From Billgrantia aerodenitrificans (GTDB taxonomy: Bacteria; Pseudomonadota; Gammaproteobacteria; Pseudomonadales; Halomonadaceae), in NCBI RefSeq assembly GCF_021404405.1, contig NZ_JABFTV010000007.1, positions 124,001-188,000 on the forward strand: DNA of 64,000 nucleotides. Reading direction: 5' to 3'. The first letter of the stretch is position 1; each line of letters starts with the position of its first letter. Of the stretch, positions 7,293-17,205 are shown piece by piece. Both the position numbers and the translations under genes were made by a program. The notes below the pieces were generated by a model. It was not told the DNA's origin. It ran no database searches and saw nothing but the letters and a program-made list of their open reading frames with translations.

Positions 7293-8705
7293 ATGCCTAT
7301 CGTGGCCTTTGGCAGCGGAGAAGAGTTCGAAGCGCACGTGCCGCTGGTGATCGTCGGGGCGGGCGCCTGCGGCCTGGTGGCGGCCCTCGCCGCCAAGCAG
7401 TTCGGTATGGAGGCGGTGGTGCTGGAGCGCGATGCGCTGCCGCGGGGCAGCACCTCCATGTCTCAGGGGTTCATCCCGGCGGCGGGCACGCGCTTTCAGG
7501 AGCGGCGTGGAGTGACGGACAGCCCGGCGCTGATGGCCGAGGACATCCAGCGCAAGAACGGACACCAGGCCGACCCGGCCATCGTGCGTGCGCTGACCGA
7601 GGCCTCGGCCGGAGTGGTGGAGTGGTTGGCCGACGACCACGGGGTGCCTTTCGACCTGGTGGAGGGCTTCCTCTACCCGGGCCATAGCCGCATGCGCATG
7701 CATGCCACCCCACGGCGCACCGGGGAGGAATTGATGGGCAGCCTGCTCAACGCCGTAGAGGCGGCAGGCGTCGACCTGCTCACCGAGGCGCGAGTGGTCG
7801 ACCTGCATGTGGACGATGGCGGCCGGGTACATGGCGTGACCCTCGAACGCCCCGACGGCAGCCGGGAGGCCATCGGTTGCGACGCCCTGATCCTTGCCTG
7901 CAACGGCTATGGCGGTAATCCCGAACTGGTGGCGCGCCACCTGCCGGCGCTGAAGGATGCACTCTATTTCGGCCACGAAGGCAACCAGGGCGACGCCCTG
8001 CTGTGGGGCGAGGCGATGGGCGCGAGCCTCAAGGACCTTGGCGCCTGCCAGGGCCACGGTTCGCTGGCGATGCCGCATCAGACCCTGATCACCTGGGCGG
8101 TGATGATGCGCGGCGGGGTGCAGCTCAATCGTGAGGGCCGGCGCTTTTCCAACGAGCACGGCGGCTACTCGGAGCAGGCGGCCAAGGTGCTGGCCCAGCC
8201 GGGCGGCATGGCCTGGAACCTGTTCGATCGGCGCATCCATCAGGCTGCGCTGGAGTTCGAGGACTACCGCAACGCCCACATTGCCGGGGCAGTGCGCACC
8301 TTCGACAGCCTGGAGGCCATGGCAGCGGGGCTGGAGCTGCCGCTGGAGGCGCTGCGTGAGACCTTCGCCGAGATGCAGGCCCTGGCCGAAAGCGGCGCAG
8401 CCGATGCCTTCGGCCGCACCTTCAGCAGCGAGGATCTGCTGACGGCGCCCTATCACGCGATCAAGGTCACCGGTGCGCTGTTCCACACCCAGGGCGGGCT
8501 CGAGGTGAATACCCAGGCTCGAGTGCTGCGCCAGGACGGTAGCTTATTCGCCAATCTGTTCGCCGCCGGCGGTGCGGCGCGCGGGGTTTCCGGCTCGGGC
8601 GACAGCGGCTATCTCTCCGGCAACGGTCTGCTCAGCGCCGTGGTACTGGGCGCCATTGCCGGGCGCGAGGCCGCCCGTCAGCTCAGCTGCGACTCGGCCG
8701 CGTAA
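7293..8705 (+). CDS. FAD-dependent dehydrogenase (fumarate reductase/3-ketosteroid dehydrogenase-like)
   Basis: A 470-residue flavoprotein with a dinucleotide-binding motif VIVGAGACGLVAALAAKQFG near residues 16-35, an ERDALPRGSTSMSQG segment and a C-terminal GLFAAGGAARGVSGSGDSGY-like FAD motif (NLFAAGG). This matches the FAD-binding-2 family, whose members add or remove a C=C bond next to a carbonyl (fumarate reductase, tricarballylate dehydrogenase, 3-ketosteroid dehydrogenase). The start at 7293 has AGGAG 7 bases upstream. It is the last gene of the operon. A desaturation that produces the maleyl-type double bond consumed by the LeuCD-like hydratase would fit, but is inferred. No Tat or Sec signal is seen. 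Confidence 0.85.
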   Translation: MPIVAFGSGEEFEAHVPLVIVGAGACGLVAALAAKQFGMEAVVLERDALPRGSTSMSQGFIPAAGTRFQERRGVTDSPALMAEDIQRKNGHQADPAIVRALTEASAGVVEWLADDHGVPFDLVEGFLYPGHSRMRMHATPRRTGEELMGSLLNAVEAAGVDLLTEARVVDLHVDDGGRVHGVTLERPDGSREAIGCDALILACNGYGGNPELVARHLPALKDALYFGHEGNQGDALLWGEAMGASLKDLGACQGHGSLAMPHQTLITWAVMMRGGVQLNREGRRFSNEHGGYSEQAAKVLAQPGGMAWNLFDRRIHQAALEFEDYRNAHIAGAVRTFDSLEAMAAGLELPLEALRETFAEMQALAESGAADAFGRTFSSEDLLTAPYHAIKVTGALFHTQGGLEVNTQARVLRQDGSLFANLFAAGGAARGVSGSGDSGYLSGNGLLSAVVLGAIAGREAARQLSCDSAA

Positions 8706-9004
8706 ACGTTCGCTTTCGTTAACAGCGAGGCGTCAGGCAGCGTCAGCTCCCGCGCCTCGCCATGATATCCTGCGCAACTTCACTGAGCGCTCCTCTCACT
8801 CAGCATTTCTCTGACTAGGTACTTCTCTGCCTAAGCACTCTTCATCCCGGGCGGAACTTGGCGCCCACTCGGCGCGTCGATGTGCGATCTTTAAGCGGCG
8901 CAACAACTTTTTGTTACCGAATGGCTTGTAAAGTTAACGGTAATGGTTCGTTAACCTGTCACTCTGACGTTACATGAACCACTTGGCCTTCGAGGAGAGG
9001 CGGC
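8706..9004. other. 299-base intergenic region between flavoprotein and GGDEF genes
   Basis: No credible gene is seen. It contains a hairpin with arms GCGAGGCG (8725-8732) and CGCCTCGC (8753-8760) and a 20-base loop, which may end the upstream operon although no T-run follows. It also contains a GTTAAC pair at 8933-8955 and, near its end, the GAGGAG ribosome binding site for the TTG-started GGDEF gene. Confidence 0.5.
8933..8955. promoter_or_regulatory. GTTAAC-N11-GTTAAC operator candidate
   Basis: Two GTTAAC palindromes are spaced so that they repeat every 17 bases, with CG extending both arms inward (GTTAACG and CGTTAAC). They sit 50-72 bases before the TTG start of the PAS-GGDEF gene, in a promoter position. 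A closely similar GTTAAC-N11-GGTAAC occurs before the AhpD-like gene at 15675-15697. The regulator is unknown. Confidence 0.4.
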
Positions 9005-11023
9005 TTGCCACAAAGTACTCCTGGCGCAGTATGGCGCCGCCTCAATACATTGCAGAGGCGTCTGCTGGGTGGGCTGGTAATGACCTGGCTCGTCATCATC
9101 GGGTTGCTGCTGGTCGTTGCGTGGGGCAGCGGTCAGAGACTGATGCATGAGGCCACTCTTTCCCACTTGGGGTATCAGGCAGAAATATTGAGCCGAGAAC
9201 TGCGGGACCGCCTGAACTTGCGCTTTACCGCGCTGGAAATGCTCTCTGCGCAGCTCACCGATGTGTCGCACGAGGACGCTCGGCTTCTGCTGCAGCAGAA
9301 TCCCAGCCTGCTGGCTTACTTCGAAGGCATCATCGTCAGCGACGCCGACGGCGAGATCATTGCCGATCTGCCTCAGGTGCCGGGACGCGTTGGTTTTGGC
9401 GTTGACGACACCGAGTACTTCGCCATGGTGAGCAACTCCCGCTGGCCGTACGTCAGCCGTCCCTTCTTTGGGCGGACCAGTCACCAGCCTCTGGTAATGA
9501 TGCTGGTGCCTCGTTATACCCCCCAGGGGGAGTTCGACGGGGTGGTTGGTGGGCTCCTGAACTTCGCTCATGGCCAGTTTTTCAGCAGCATTTCCGCGCT
9601 CACCTTCGAGCATAGCGGCCACATCGCCATCTTTACCGCCGCCGGTGTGCCTTTGTTCGTGCCAGGGCCAATCAGCCACCATGTCGGGTCGCTCCAGCAC
9701 CTCGATCCACTGGATTTCCAGTTGGCCCTCGACGGGTGGCAGGGCGAAACGCTCCACGAGCTGGATGGCGAGGACGTGCTGGTGAGTTACCGCCAGGTGT
9801 GGGAGGCCAATTGGGTAGTGGCCATGCTGATGCCACGTCATTCGGTATTGGCGCCGTTTCAGAATTTTCTGGAACGGTTGTGGTGGACCTGGCTGGTGAT
9901 TGCCTTGGTGCTGTTGGTCCTCATTCGCTGGCTGGTCGGGCATCAGCTCAAGCCGTTGCATCGGCTCGAAAGGCAAATCCTGGAAATCGGCTCCGGAGTG
10001 CGCCAGCGCCTGGCGCTGGCGACCGGCCTGAGGGAGTTGACGCAAATCTCCGACGCCTTCAACAGGCTCGAGCAAGAGCGCAAGGATGCCTTGCAGCACC
10101 TGAGGCATCGCGAGGCGTTTCTCGATGCCGTACTCGGCTCGACCCCAGCCGGCATGTTCGTGGCCGATCAAGAGGGTGACCTCATTTATCTTAACCCGGC
10201 TCTGTCGACCATGCTGGGCCACCTGGCCGGTGCGTCGACCCATGACCTCTGGCAGCTCATCCATGAGGATGATCGCGAAGATGCCCATGACATGTGGCTG
10301 CATGCCATGAGCCGGAACAGCGAGTTCCTGCGACAGCTGCGCATGCGGGATGACAAGGGCAACATGCTGTGGGTCGAAATCCATGCCAGCCGGGTCGAGG
10401 GCAGCGAGGGGCCGCTTGGGATAGTAGGCACGATCAAGGACATCACCGAGCGGCAGCACCAGGAGGCGTTGCAACGTTGGGAAGCGGAGCATGACCCCTT
10501 GACCGGCCTGCTCAATCGTCGCGGTTACCTGCGGCGCCTGGAAGATGCAATGGCCGACTTTGCCAAGCTCGGTACGCCATCGGCCGTGATTCTCTTCGAC
10601 CTGGATCGCTTCAAGCCGGTAAACGATGAGGGTGGGCATGCGTTAGGTGACGAGCTGCTGCGCCGAGTAGCCCAGGTGCTGGTGTGGGAGGTGAGACGCA
10701 GCGACCATGTTGCCAGGCAGGGCGGAGATGAGTTCGGCCTGCTGCTGCCGAGTTGTACACTCAGCCAGGCCGCGACAATCGCCGAGTCGCTGCGCGTCGC
10801 CATCGGCCAGGTCAGTGTCGCCCATGAGGGCAAGGAATACGCCGTGACGGCGAGCATTGGCCTGACCGCTTTCCATGAAGGTGACGAGAGTCTCGAGGAG
10901 ATTCTGGTGCGGGCCGACGCCGCGAGCTACGAAGCCAAGAGGCAAGGGCGAAACAGCGTGGTCGTGCATGGCAGCGCGGTCACTTCAAGCCGCTCCTCGG
11001 ACACCGGCGGTAGTCATGCCTGA
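9005..11023 (+). CDS. Membrane PAS-GGDEF diguanylate cyclase with Cache-type sensor
   Basis: The 672-residue protein starts at a TTG preceded by GAGGAG. A first membrane helix (about 20-40, LVMTWLVIIGLLLVV) and a second (about 293-312, WWTWLVIALVLLVLI) bracket a periplasmic region of about 250 residues that resembles a double-Cache sensor (DTEYFAMVSNSRWPYVSRPFFGR). A HAMP-like linker, a PAS domain (about 373-490) and a GGDEF domain follow. The active site GGDEF is intact (RQGGDEFGLLL) and HDPLTGLLNRRGY opens the catalytic domain, so c-di-GMP synthesis is expected. No EAL domain is present. The gene ends two bases before a convergent lysR gene. The GTTAAC pair upstream may control it. Confidence 0.93.
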   Translation: MPQSTPGAVWRRLNTLQRRLLGGLVMTWLVIIGLLLVVAWGSGQRLMHEATLSHLGYQAEILSRELRDRLNLRFTALEMLSAQLTDVSHEDARLLLQQNPSLLAYFEGIIVSDADGEIIADLPQVPGRVGFGVDDTEYFAMVSNSRWPYVSRPFFGRTSHQPLVMMLVPRYTPQGEFDGVVGGLLNFAHGQFFSSISALTFEHSGHIAIFTAAGVPLFVPGPISHHVGSLQHLDPLDFQLALDGWQGETLHELDGEDVLVSYRQVWEANWVVAMLMPRHSVLAPFQNFLERLWWTWLVIALVLLVLIRWLVGHQLKPLHRLERQILEIGSGVRQRLALATGLRELTQISDAFNRLEQERKDALQHLRHREAFLDAVLGSTPAGMFVADQEGDLIYLNPALSTMLGHLAGASTHDLWQLIHEDDREDAHDMWLHAMSRNSEFLRQLRMRDDKGNMLWVEIHASRVEGSEGPLGIVGTIKDITERQHQEALQRWEAEHDPLTGLLNRRGYLRRLEDAMADFAKLGTPSAVILFDLDRFKPVNDEGGHALGDELLRRVAQVLVWEVRRSDHVARQGGDEFGLLLPSCTLSQAATIAESLRVAIGQVSVAHEGKEYAVTASIGLTAFHEGDESLEEILVRADAASYEAKRQGRNSVVVHGSAVTSSRSSDTGGSHA

Positions 11024-11025
11024 GC

Positions 11026-11970
11026 TCAACCGGAAGGGACGCGGAGCGTTGAGCCATCCGCCTCGCCCATCAGTAGCGCCCGGTTGGCCTCCAGCGCCTC
11101 GCGCAGGAAGTCCCACAGTAGCCTGACCCGCGCCAGGCGCCGCTGCTCCTGGCGCGCGGTGATCCAGAACTGACGCACGATCTCCACCTCATCGTTCAGT
11201 ACGCTCTCGAGCCGGCTGCCGGTTTCGGCCATGAAGCAGGGCAGCACGGCGAGTCCCGCCCCCTGCAGGGCCGCTGCGTGCTGGGTGGTGACGCTGGTAC
11301 TGCGGATCGGGAAGTGCGGTGCCACGCCCACCACCGCGGGATCGAGCAACGGGTCGAGATAGTTGAGCTGTTCGCTGAAGATCAGGTCGTCGACGTAGCC
11401 GATCAGTCGGTGCTGGCCCAGCTCGTCGAGCCGCGTGGGGCGGCCGTGGCGATGGAAGTAGCTCTCGCTGCCGTAAAGCCGCAGGCGATAGTCGCACAGC
11501 CGCGAGATCACCAGTCCCTGGCTTGCCGGGCGCTCCACGGTGATGGCCAGATCCGCCTCGTGGCGACTCAGGTTGACCACCCGCGGTAGCGCCAGCAGAT
11601 CCAGGGTGATTCCCGGGTGGCGTTCGCAGAAGGCCGAGAGCAGCGGGGCGACGACCCAGGTACCGAAGCCTTCGGTCACGCCCAGGCGAATCTGACCGCC
11701 GAGCTGGCGGTTCTTGTCGGCCAGGCTCTCGCCCGCCTCGAAGGCGTGGCGGGCCATCTCCTCGGCGTGGGCCAGCAGCTGCTGTCCGGCCTCGGTCAGG
11801 TGGTAGCCATGAGTGCTACGCTCGAAGAGTTGGGTATTGAGTTTCTGCTCGAAGCGACGGGTGCGCCGCGACAGCGTGGAGTGGTCCAGGCCCAGGCGCC
11901 GGGCGGCATCGGTGAGCCGCTGGCTGCGCGCCACTTCGAGAAAGATCTGGATGTCCTGCCAGTCGAGCAC
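11026..11970 (-). CDS. LysR-family transcriptional regulator, divergent from mmsA
   Basis: The N-terminal helix-turn-helix reads LTDAARRLGLDHSTLSRRTRRFEQKL, followed by a periplasmic-binding-like effector domain to about residue 300. The start is a GTG; I prefer the one at 11970, which has GAGGTG 6 bases upstream, over the in-frame GTG at 11979. The HSTLSRRTRRFE recognition helix is typical of the subgroup that often sits beside aldehyde dehydrogenase genes. It is transcribed divergently from mmsA, and the 180-base spacer has two inverted repeats, so it probably controls mmsA and itself. Confidence 0.92.
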   Translation of the reverse strand: MLDWQDIQIFLEVARSQRLTDAARRLGLDHSTLSRRTRRFEQKLNTQLFERSTHGYHLTEAGQQLLAHAEEMARHAFEAGESLADKNRQLGGQIRLGVTEGFGTWVVAPLLSAFCERHPGITLDLLALPRVVNLSRHEADLAITVERPASQGLVISRLCDYRLRLYGSESYFHRHGRPTRLDELGQHRLIGYVDDLIFSEQLNYLDPLLDPAVVGVAPHFPIRSTSVTTQHAAALQGAGLAVLPCFMAETGSRLESVLNDEVEIVRQFWITARQEQRRLARVRLLWDFLREALEANRALLMGEADGSTLRVPSG

Positions 11971-11993
11971 GGCTCGCACCTCATGAAATTCGT

Positions 11994-12011
11994 TTGTGCA
12001 TTATTGCACAA
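11994..12011. promoter_or_regulatory. Inverted repeat in lysR-mmsA spacer (1)
   Basis: TTGTGCA and TGCACAA flank a TTAT spacer, a perfect 7-base dyad just upstream of the lysR start. It is a candidate autoregulatory site for the LysR protein. Confidence 0.45.
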
Positions 12012-12078
12012 GGCATGTGAAGAAGTGCCCGTTGTCACGCCGCTACGCGGCTATATAGACTCGAATTCATCACGCTTC

Positions 12079-12094
12079 GTGTGTTTCTACACAC
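12079..12094. promoter_or_regulatory. Inverted repeat in lysR-mmsA spacer (2)
   Basis: GTGTGT and ACACAC flank TTCT, a perfect 6-base dyad 58 bases before the mmsA ATG. Together with the dyad at 11994-12011 it is a candidate operator pair for the divergent LysR regulator. Confidence 0.45.
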
Positions 12095-12151
12095 AAGGTC
12101 TACATCTCAGCTTCAGCCGTACAACGACTACAAGCACAACAGGAGTTCGCC

Positions 12152-13651
<1,500 letters not shown>

Positions 13652-13672
13652 CACCGCCGACTGGCAATGTGC

Positions 13673-13696
13673 CGCCCCACCCGATCGGGTGGGGCG
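13673..13696 (+). terminator. Terminator hairpin after mmsA
   Basis: A stem of GCCCCACCC with GGGTGGGGC around GATC, extended by one C-G pair, starts 21 bases after the mmsA stop and is followed by CTTT. The T-run is short, so termination efficiency is uncertain. Confidence 0.65.
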
Positions 13697-13777
13697 CTTT
13701 GCGTAAGTTAAGAGTTTCCCAGGCCAGACCTGCTAGAGTGGAGGGATCGTAAGGACACGATAGGAGGCAGTGTACCG

Positions 13778-15640
13778 ATGCGCTGCGCGCTCGCCGGTGC
13801 CCAAACCGGCATGGCCAAATGGACGGCCGCCCTGATCTGGTCACTCTCGTGGCTGCTTGCGTGGCAGGCCCAGGCCGCTGTCGACATCGCCACGCCTTCC
13901 ACCGTCATCAATCCTGCCCCCCAGGTGGCGGTGCTCGAGGATGAAACCGCTCAGCTCGGCATCGAGCAGATCCTGGAGCAGGCCGAGGCACTGCCCTGGC
14001 AGATGCTGGAGCAGGAGGTGCCCAACTTCGGTTTCACCCATTCGGCCTGGTGGCTGAAGCTGGAACTCGCCAACGCCTCCCATGCCCCCCTGCGACGCTT
14101 GCTCGAGCTGGCCTCGCCGCTGCCCGATTTCATCGATGCCTATGCCGTCGACGCCGAGGGCAGGGTGCTGCAACAGTGGAGCACCGGCAGCCGACGCCCA
14201 TTCGCTTCCCGCCCCGTGCGGCATCACTCCTTCGTGCTGCCGGTGCACATCGGTGCGAACGAGACGCGTCATGTCTATCTGCGTCTGGCCAGTCACGACG
14301 GCCTGGTGCCTGCTCTGCCCATGCTGCTGATGGACGATGCCAGCTTCCTTCAGCGGACCCAGAGCGAGCTGATGGCCTACAGCGTGCTGTATGGCGGGCT
14401 GCTGGCGCTGCTGCTCTACAACCTGCTGACCTTTGTCGCCACCCGCGAGAAGGCCTTCCTTCATTCCGTGTTCTATCTGGGGGCGTTCCTGCTGTTCAAC
14501 CTTTCGCTACGAGGGTTCGGCTACCAGTTCCTGTGGCCGGAGTGGCCGCGCTTCAACCAGCAGGTGTTATTGCTCAGCGCGGGGCTGCTGTACGTCGCTC
14601 TCACCCTGTTCAGCCTCGATTATCTGAGCCTCAAGCGGCAGGCGCCGCGTCTGGCCAAGGGCCTCGTGGCGCTCACGGGGCTGTTGGTGCTGAGCGTACT
14701 GCCGAGCCTGGCCGACCGCTTTGCCTGGGCGCTGCGTGCGCTGGTGCCGCTGAGCATCGGCTATGCGCTGCTGCTGCTCGGCGCCAGCGCCTGGCTCAGC
14801 TTCAAGGGCGATCGGCTGGCGCGGATCTTCCTGCTGGGCTGGAGCGGCCTGCTGGCGGGTAGCGTGCTCTATGCACTGCGTCTGGGCGGCTTCGTGCCCT
14901 ATGGGCTGGCCACCGAGTACGCCCTGGAGTTGGGTGCAGGGTTCGGTTTCCTGCTGCTGGCCTTCGGGCTGGCCTGCAAGATCAACTACCTGAAGCGTGC
15001 CAAGCTGGAAGCGGAGCGCGAGACCTACGAGCTGCAGCGTACCCTCAACCATCAGCTCGAGACCAAGGTGCATCAGCGCACCCAGGAACTGGAGCAGGCC
15101 AATCACAAGCTGGCGGCCATGGTGCGCACCGACCCGCTGACGGGGCTGCTCAACCGGCGTCAGTTCGAAACCCTGATCAACGAAGAGATTCAGCGCCGTC
15201 AGCGTGATGGCAAGCCGCTGCTGTTCGCCATGATGGATATCGACGACTTCAAGCTCTTCAACGACACCTATGGGCACCAGGCCGGCGACCAAGTGCTGAT
15301 CGAGGTGGCCGATCTGCTCAAGGCTCACTTCCGCCGTGCCGGCGACAGGTTGTTCCGGCTGGGCGGCGAGGAGTTCGGCATCCTGCTCGAGGCCGACTCG
15401 CTGGAGGCGGGGCGTTACGCCCTGGAGCGCTTTCGCCATGCCCTGCAGCAGCTCCAGATTCCCCATGAAGCCTCGCGCCATGGCGTGGTGACAGGTTCCT
15501 TCGGGCTGGTGTGCTGCAGCGACTACGACCAGGTGCCGGCGGCCATGGCCATCTACCGCCAGGCTGATCAGGCCATGTACGAGGCCAAGCAGATCAGCCG
15601 CAACCGGGTGGTGACACGCTCGCTGATGGAAGAGGTGTGA
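13778..15640 (+). CDS. 7TMR-DISM diguanylate cyclase (GGEEF)
   Basis: The 620-residue protein has a signal peptide ending near AWQAQA, a periplasmic 7TMR-DISM extracellular domain (about 35-190, with FTHSAWWLKLELAN typical), seven membrane helices (about 200-400), a coiled coil (about 405-445) and a GGDEF domain. The signature loop reads GGEEF (RLGGEEFGILLE), an active form, and TDPLTGLLNRRQFE opens the domain. It should make c-di-GMP in response to a periplasmic ligand, usually thought to be a carbohydrate for this sensor class. AGGAGG lies 10 bases before the ATG. It stands alone between a terminator and the AhpD-like gene. Confidence 0.93.
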   Translation: MRCALAGAQTGMAKWTAALIWSLSWLLAWQAQAAVDIATPSTVINPAPQVAVLEDETAQLGIEQILEQAEALPWQMLEQEVPNFGFTHSAWWLKLELANASHAPLRRLLELASPLPDFIDAYAVDAEGRVLQQWSTGSRRPFASRPVRHHSFVLPVHIGANETRHVYLRLASHDGLVPALPMLLMDDASFLQRTQSELMAYSVLYGGLLALLLYNLLTFVATREKAFLHSVFYLGAFLLFNLSLRGFGYQFLWPEWPRFNQQVLLLSAGLLYVALTLFSLDYLSLKRQAPRLAKGLVALTGLLVLSVLPSLADRFAWALRALVPLSIGYALLLLGASAWLSFKGDRLARIFLLGWSGLLAGSVLYALRLGGFVPYGLATEYALELGAGFGFLLLAFGLACKINYLKRAKLEAERETYELQRTLNHQLETKVHQRTQELEQANHKLAAMVRTDPLTGLLNRRQFETLINEEIQRRQRDGKPLLFAMMDIDDFKLFNDTYGHQAGDQVLIEVADLLKAHFRRAGDRLFRLGGEEFGILLEADSLEAGRYALERFRHALQQLQIPHEASRHGVVTGSFGLVCCSDYDQVPAAMAIYRQADQAMYEAKQISRNRVVTRSLMEEV

Positions 15641-15674
15641 GCGGATGTCGCATGGACAACATGTTTACGTTGAC

Positions 15675-15697
15675 GTTAACTGGTGATGACCGGTAAC
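15675..15697. promoter_or_regulatory. GTTAAC-N11-GGTAAC operator candidate
   Basis: GTTAAC and GGTAAC are separated by 11 bases, repeating every 17, in the 82-base gap before the AhpD-like gene. The arrangement matches the GTTAAC pair at 8933-8955. It overlaps a TTGACG that could be a -35 element. The binding protein is unknown. Confidence 0.4.
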
Positions 15698-15722
15698 CAC
15701 AACGACACAAGAGGTCCTTGCC

Positions 15723-16322
15723 ATGCCAGCCCCGCTCAGCCGCTTTCCCGTGCCCGAATCGATCCAGGACCTGCCTGAAGACATTCGCGGCAGCATCCTC
15801 GCAGTGCAGGAGAAGGCCGGTTTCGTGCCCAACGTGTTCCTGATGCTGGCACACCGGCCCGATGAGTTTCGTGCCTTCTTCGCTTACCACGACGCCTTGA
15901 TGGAGCGCGAGTCCGACACGCTGACCAAGGCGGAGAAGGAGATGATCGTGGTGGCCACCAGCGCCCGCAACCGCTGCCTGTACTGCGTGGTGGCCCATGG
16001 CGCGCTGGTGCGCATCTACAGCAAGGACCCGCTGCTGGCCGACCAGGTCGCCATCAACCACCGTACCGCGCCGATCAGCGAGCGGCATCGGGTGATGCTC
16101 GACTTTGCCCTGCACTGCGGCCTGGACGTGGGGGAGCTCACCGATGAGTGGCAGGCGCGTCTGATCGAGGCGGGCTTCACCCACGACGACATCTGGGACA
16201 TCGGCGCCATCGCCGCCTTCTTCGGTCTCTCCAACCGCCTGGTCACGCTCACCGGCACGCCGCCCAACCCGGAGTTCTACCTGATGGGCCGGGTGCCGCG
16301 GGAGAAACCCGCCGCCGGTTGA
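15723..16322 (+). CDS. AhpD-like peroxidase-related protein (carboxymuconolactone decarboxylase family)
   Basis: The 199-residue all-helical protein has the AhpD redox motif CLYCVVAHGA (Cys-x-x-Cys with a downstream His). ESDTLTKAEKEMIVVATSARNRC before it and DIGAIAAFFGLSNRLVTLTG near the C-terminus match the family of uncharacterised peroxidase-related enzymes. The two Cys would support thiol-dependent peroxide reduction. No partner alkyl hydroperoxide reductase gene is adjacent. GAGG lies before the ATG. It ends 16 bases before a convergent gene of unknown function. Confidence 0.85.
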   Translation: MPAPLSRFPVPESIQDLPEDIRGSILAVQEKAGFVPNVFLMLAHRPDEFRAFFAYHDALMERESDTLTKAEKEMIVVATSARNRCLYCVVAHGALVRIYSKDPLLADQVAINHRTAPISERHRVMLDFALHCGLDVGELTDEWQARLIEAGFTHDDIWDIGAIAAFFGLSNRLVTLTGTPPNPEFYLMGRVPREKPAAG

Positions 16323-16338
16323 GGCAGCGGGGGCCGGC

Positions 16339-17010
16339 TCAGGTGCGGCACGCCTCCAGCAGCATCAACACCGGTTCGAGCTGGCTGTCGTGCAGCACCA
16401 GGACGCTGTTGCCGGTTGCATCCTCGACGGGGCGAATCACGGCGAACTCGCCCTCTTCGAGGTGGAATTCGTGAATCTCGTGGGGGCCCTGCGGTGTCTG
16501 GCAGCGGATCGAGCGGTAGCTGTCGTCCTCGCCGTAGGTAAGACGGTGATAGACCTTGAAGAAGGTGTAGAGGGACAGGCCCTGGTCGAAGGTGGGCCAG
16601 CGCGCGGGGATGGTGCGGGTCTCCTCGTCGAGTGCCTGCCCCTTGGCCTCGGCGGCGGCGATGGCGGCGGCCAACGGTGCGGCCAGCAGGGAGGCGTCGT
16701 CGCGCGGCAGCGGGGCGGCGCTCTCCATGGCCTGCTGATAGCTGGTGCGTATCTGCTCCAGGGCGTCGAGCGTGGCGATGGGATGGTCGCTGTGGGCGAG
16801 GTCGCCGGGTTCGAAGCCGCCGTTTTCCCAGCCGTGAATGACCCGCAGCGTCAGCGTTCCGCTGGCCATCGGCTCGCACACCAGCGCCTGCAGGGCGACC
16901 CGCAGATGCAGTTGGCGCTCGACGCTCAGGTTGTCGAAGGCGGAGTAGGGGTCGGCAAAGATATGGTGCAGATGCCCGGGGGCGTGTTCCTTGGCTTCAC
17001 TGAAAGGCAT
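16339..17010 (-). CDS. Conserved-type hypothetical protein, 223 residues
   Basis: I do not recognise this family. The product is soluble, acidic and without a signal peptide or membrane segment. It begins MPFSEAKEHAPGHLHHIF, has a basic-aromatic stretch FDQGLSLYTFFKVYHRLTYG near residue 145 and ends with a beta-rich section (GPHEIHEFHLEEGEFAVIRP, NSVLVLHDSQLEPVLML). Codon usage matches the neighbours, and AGGGAA lies before the ATG, so it is a real gene. It is transcribed toward the AhpD-like gene and away from the SANT-repeat gene. Confidence 0.7.
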   Translation of the reverse strand: MPFSEAKEHAPGHLHHIFADPYSAFDNLSVERQLHLRVALQALVCEPMASGTLTLRVIHGWENGGFEPGDLAHSDHPIATLDALEQIRTSYQQAMESAAPLPRDDASLLAAPLAAAIAAAEAKGQALDEETRTIPARWPTFDQGLSLYTFFKVYHRLTYGEDDSYRSIRCQTPQGPHEIHEFHLEEGEFAVIRPVEDATGNSVLVLHDSQLEPVLMLLEACRT

Positions 17011-17205
17011 GGCGGTTCCCTGCGGGGGAGAAGTCGTACTGGCTTTTTCGCTGTTATACCATTCCAGCGGGTTGAGGTCACACTGGCTCGTGGCTGGATT
17101 CTGTTGCCTTACCAGAGAGGTACGGTATTTTACCCATCAGGGGCTAGCCTGCGGTACAGCTGCTGCCATCCCACGGCGCTGAATTTGGTCTACATGGGGC
17201 GCGGT

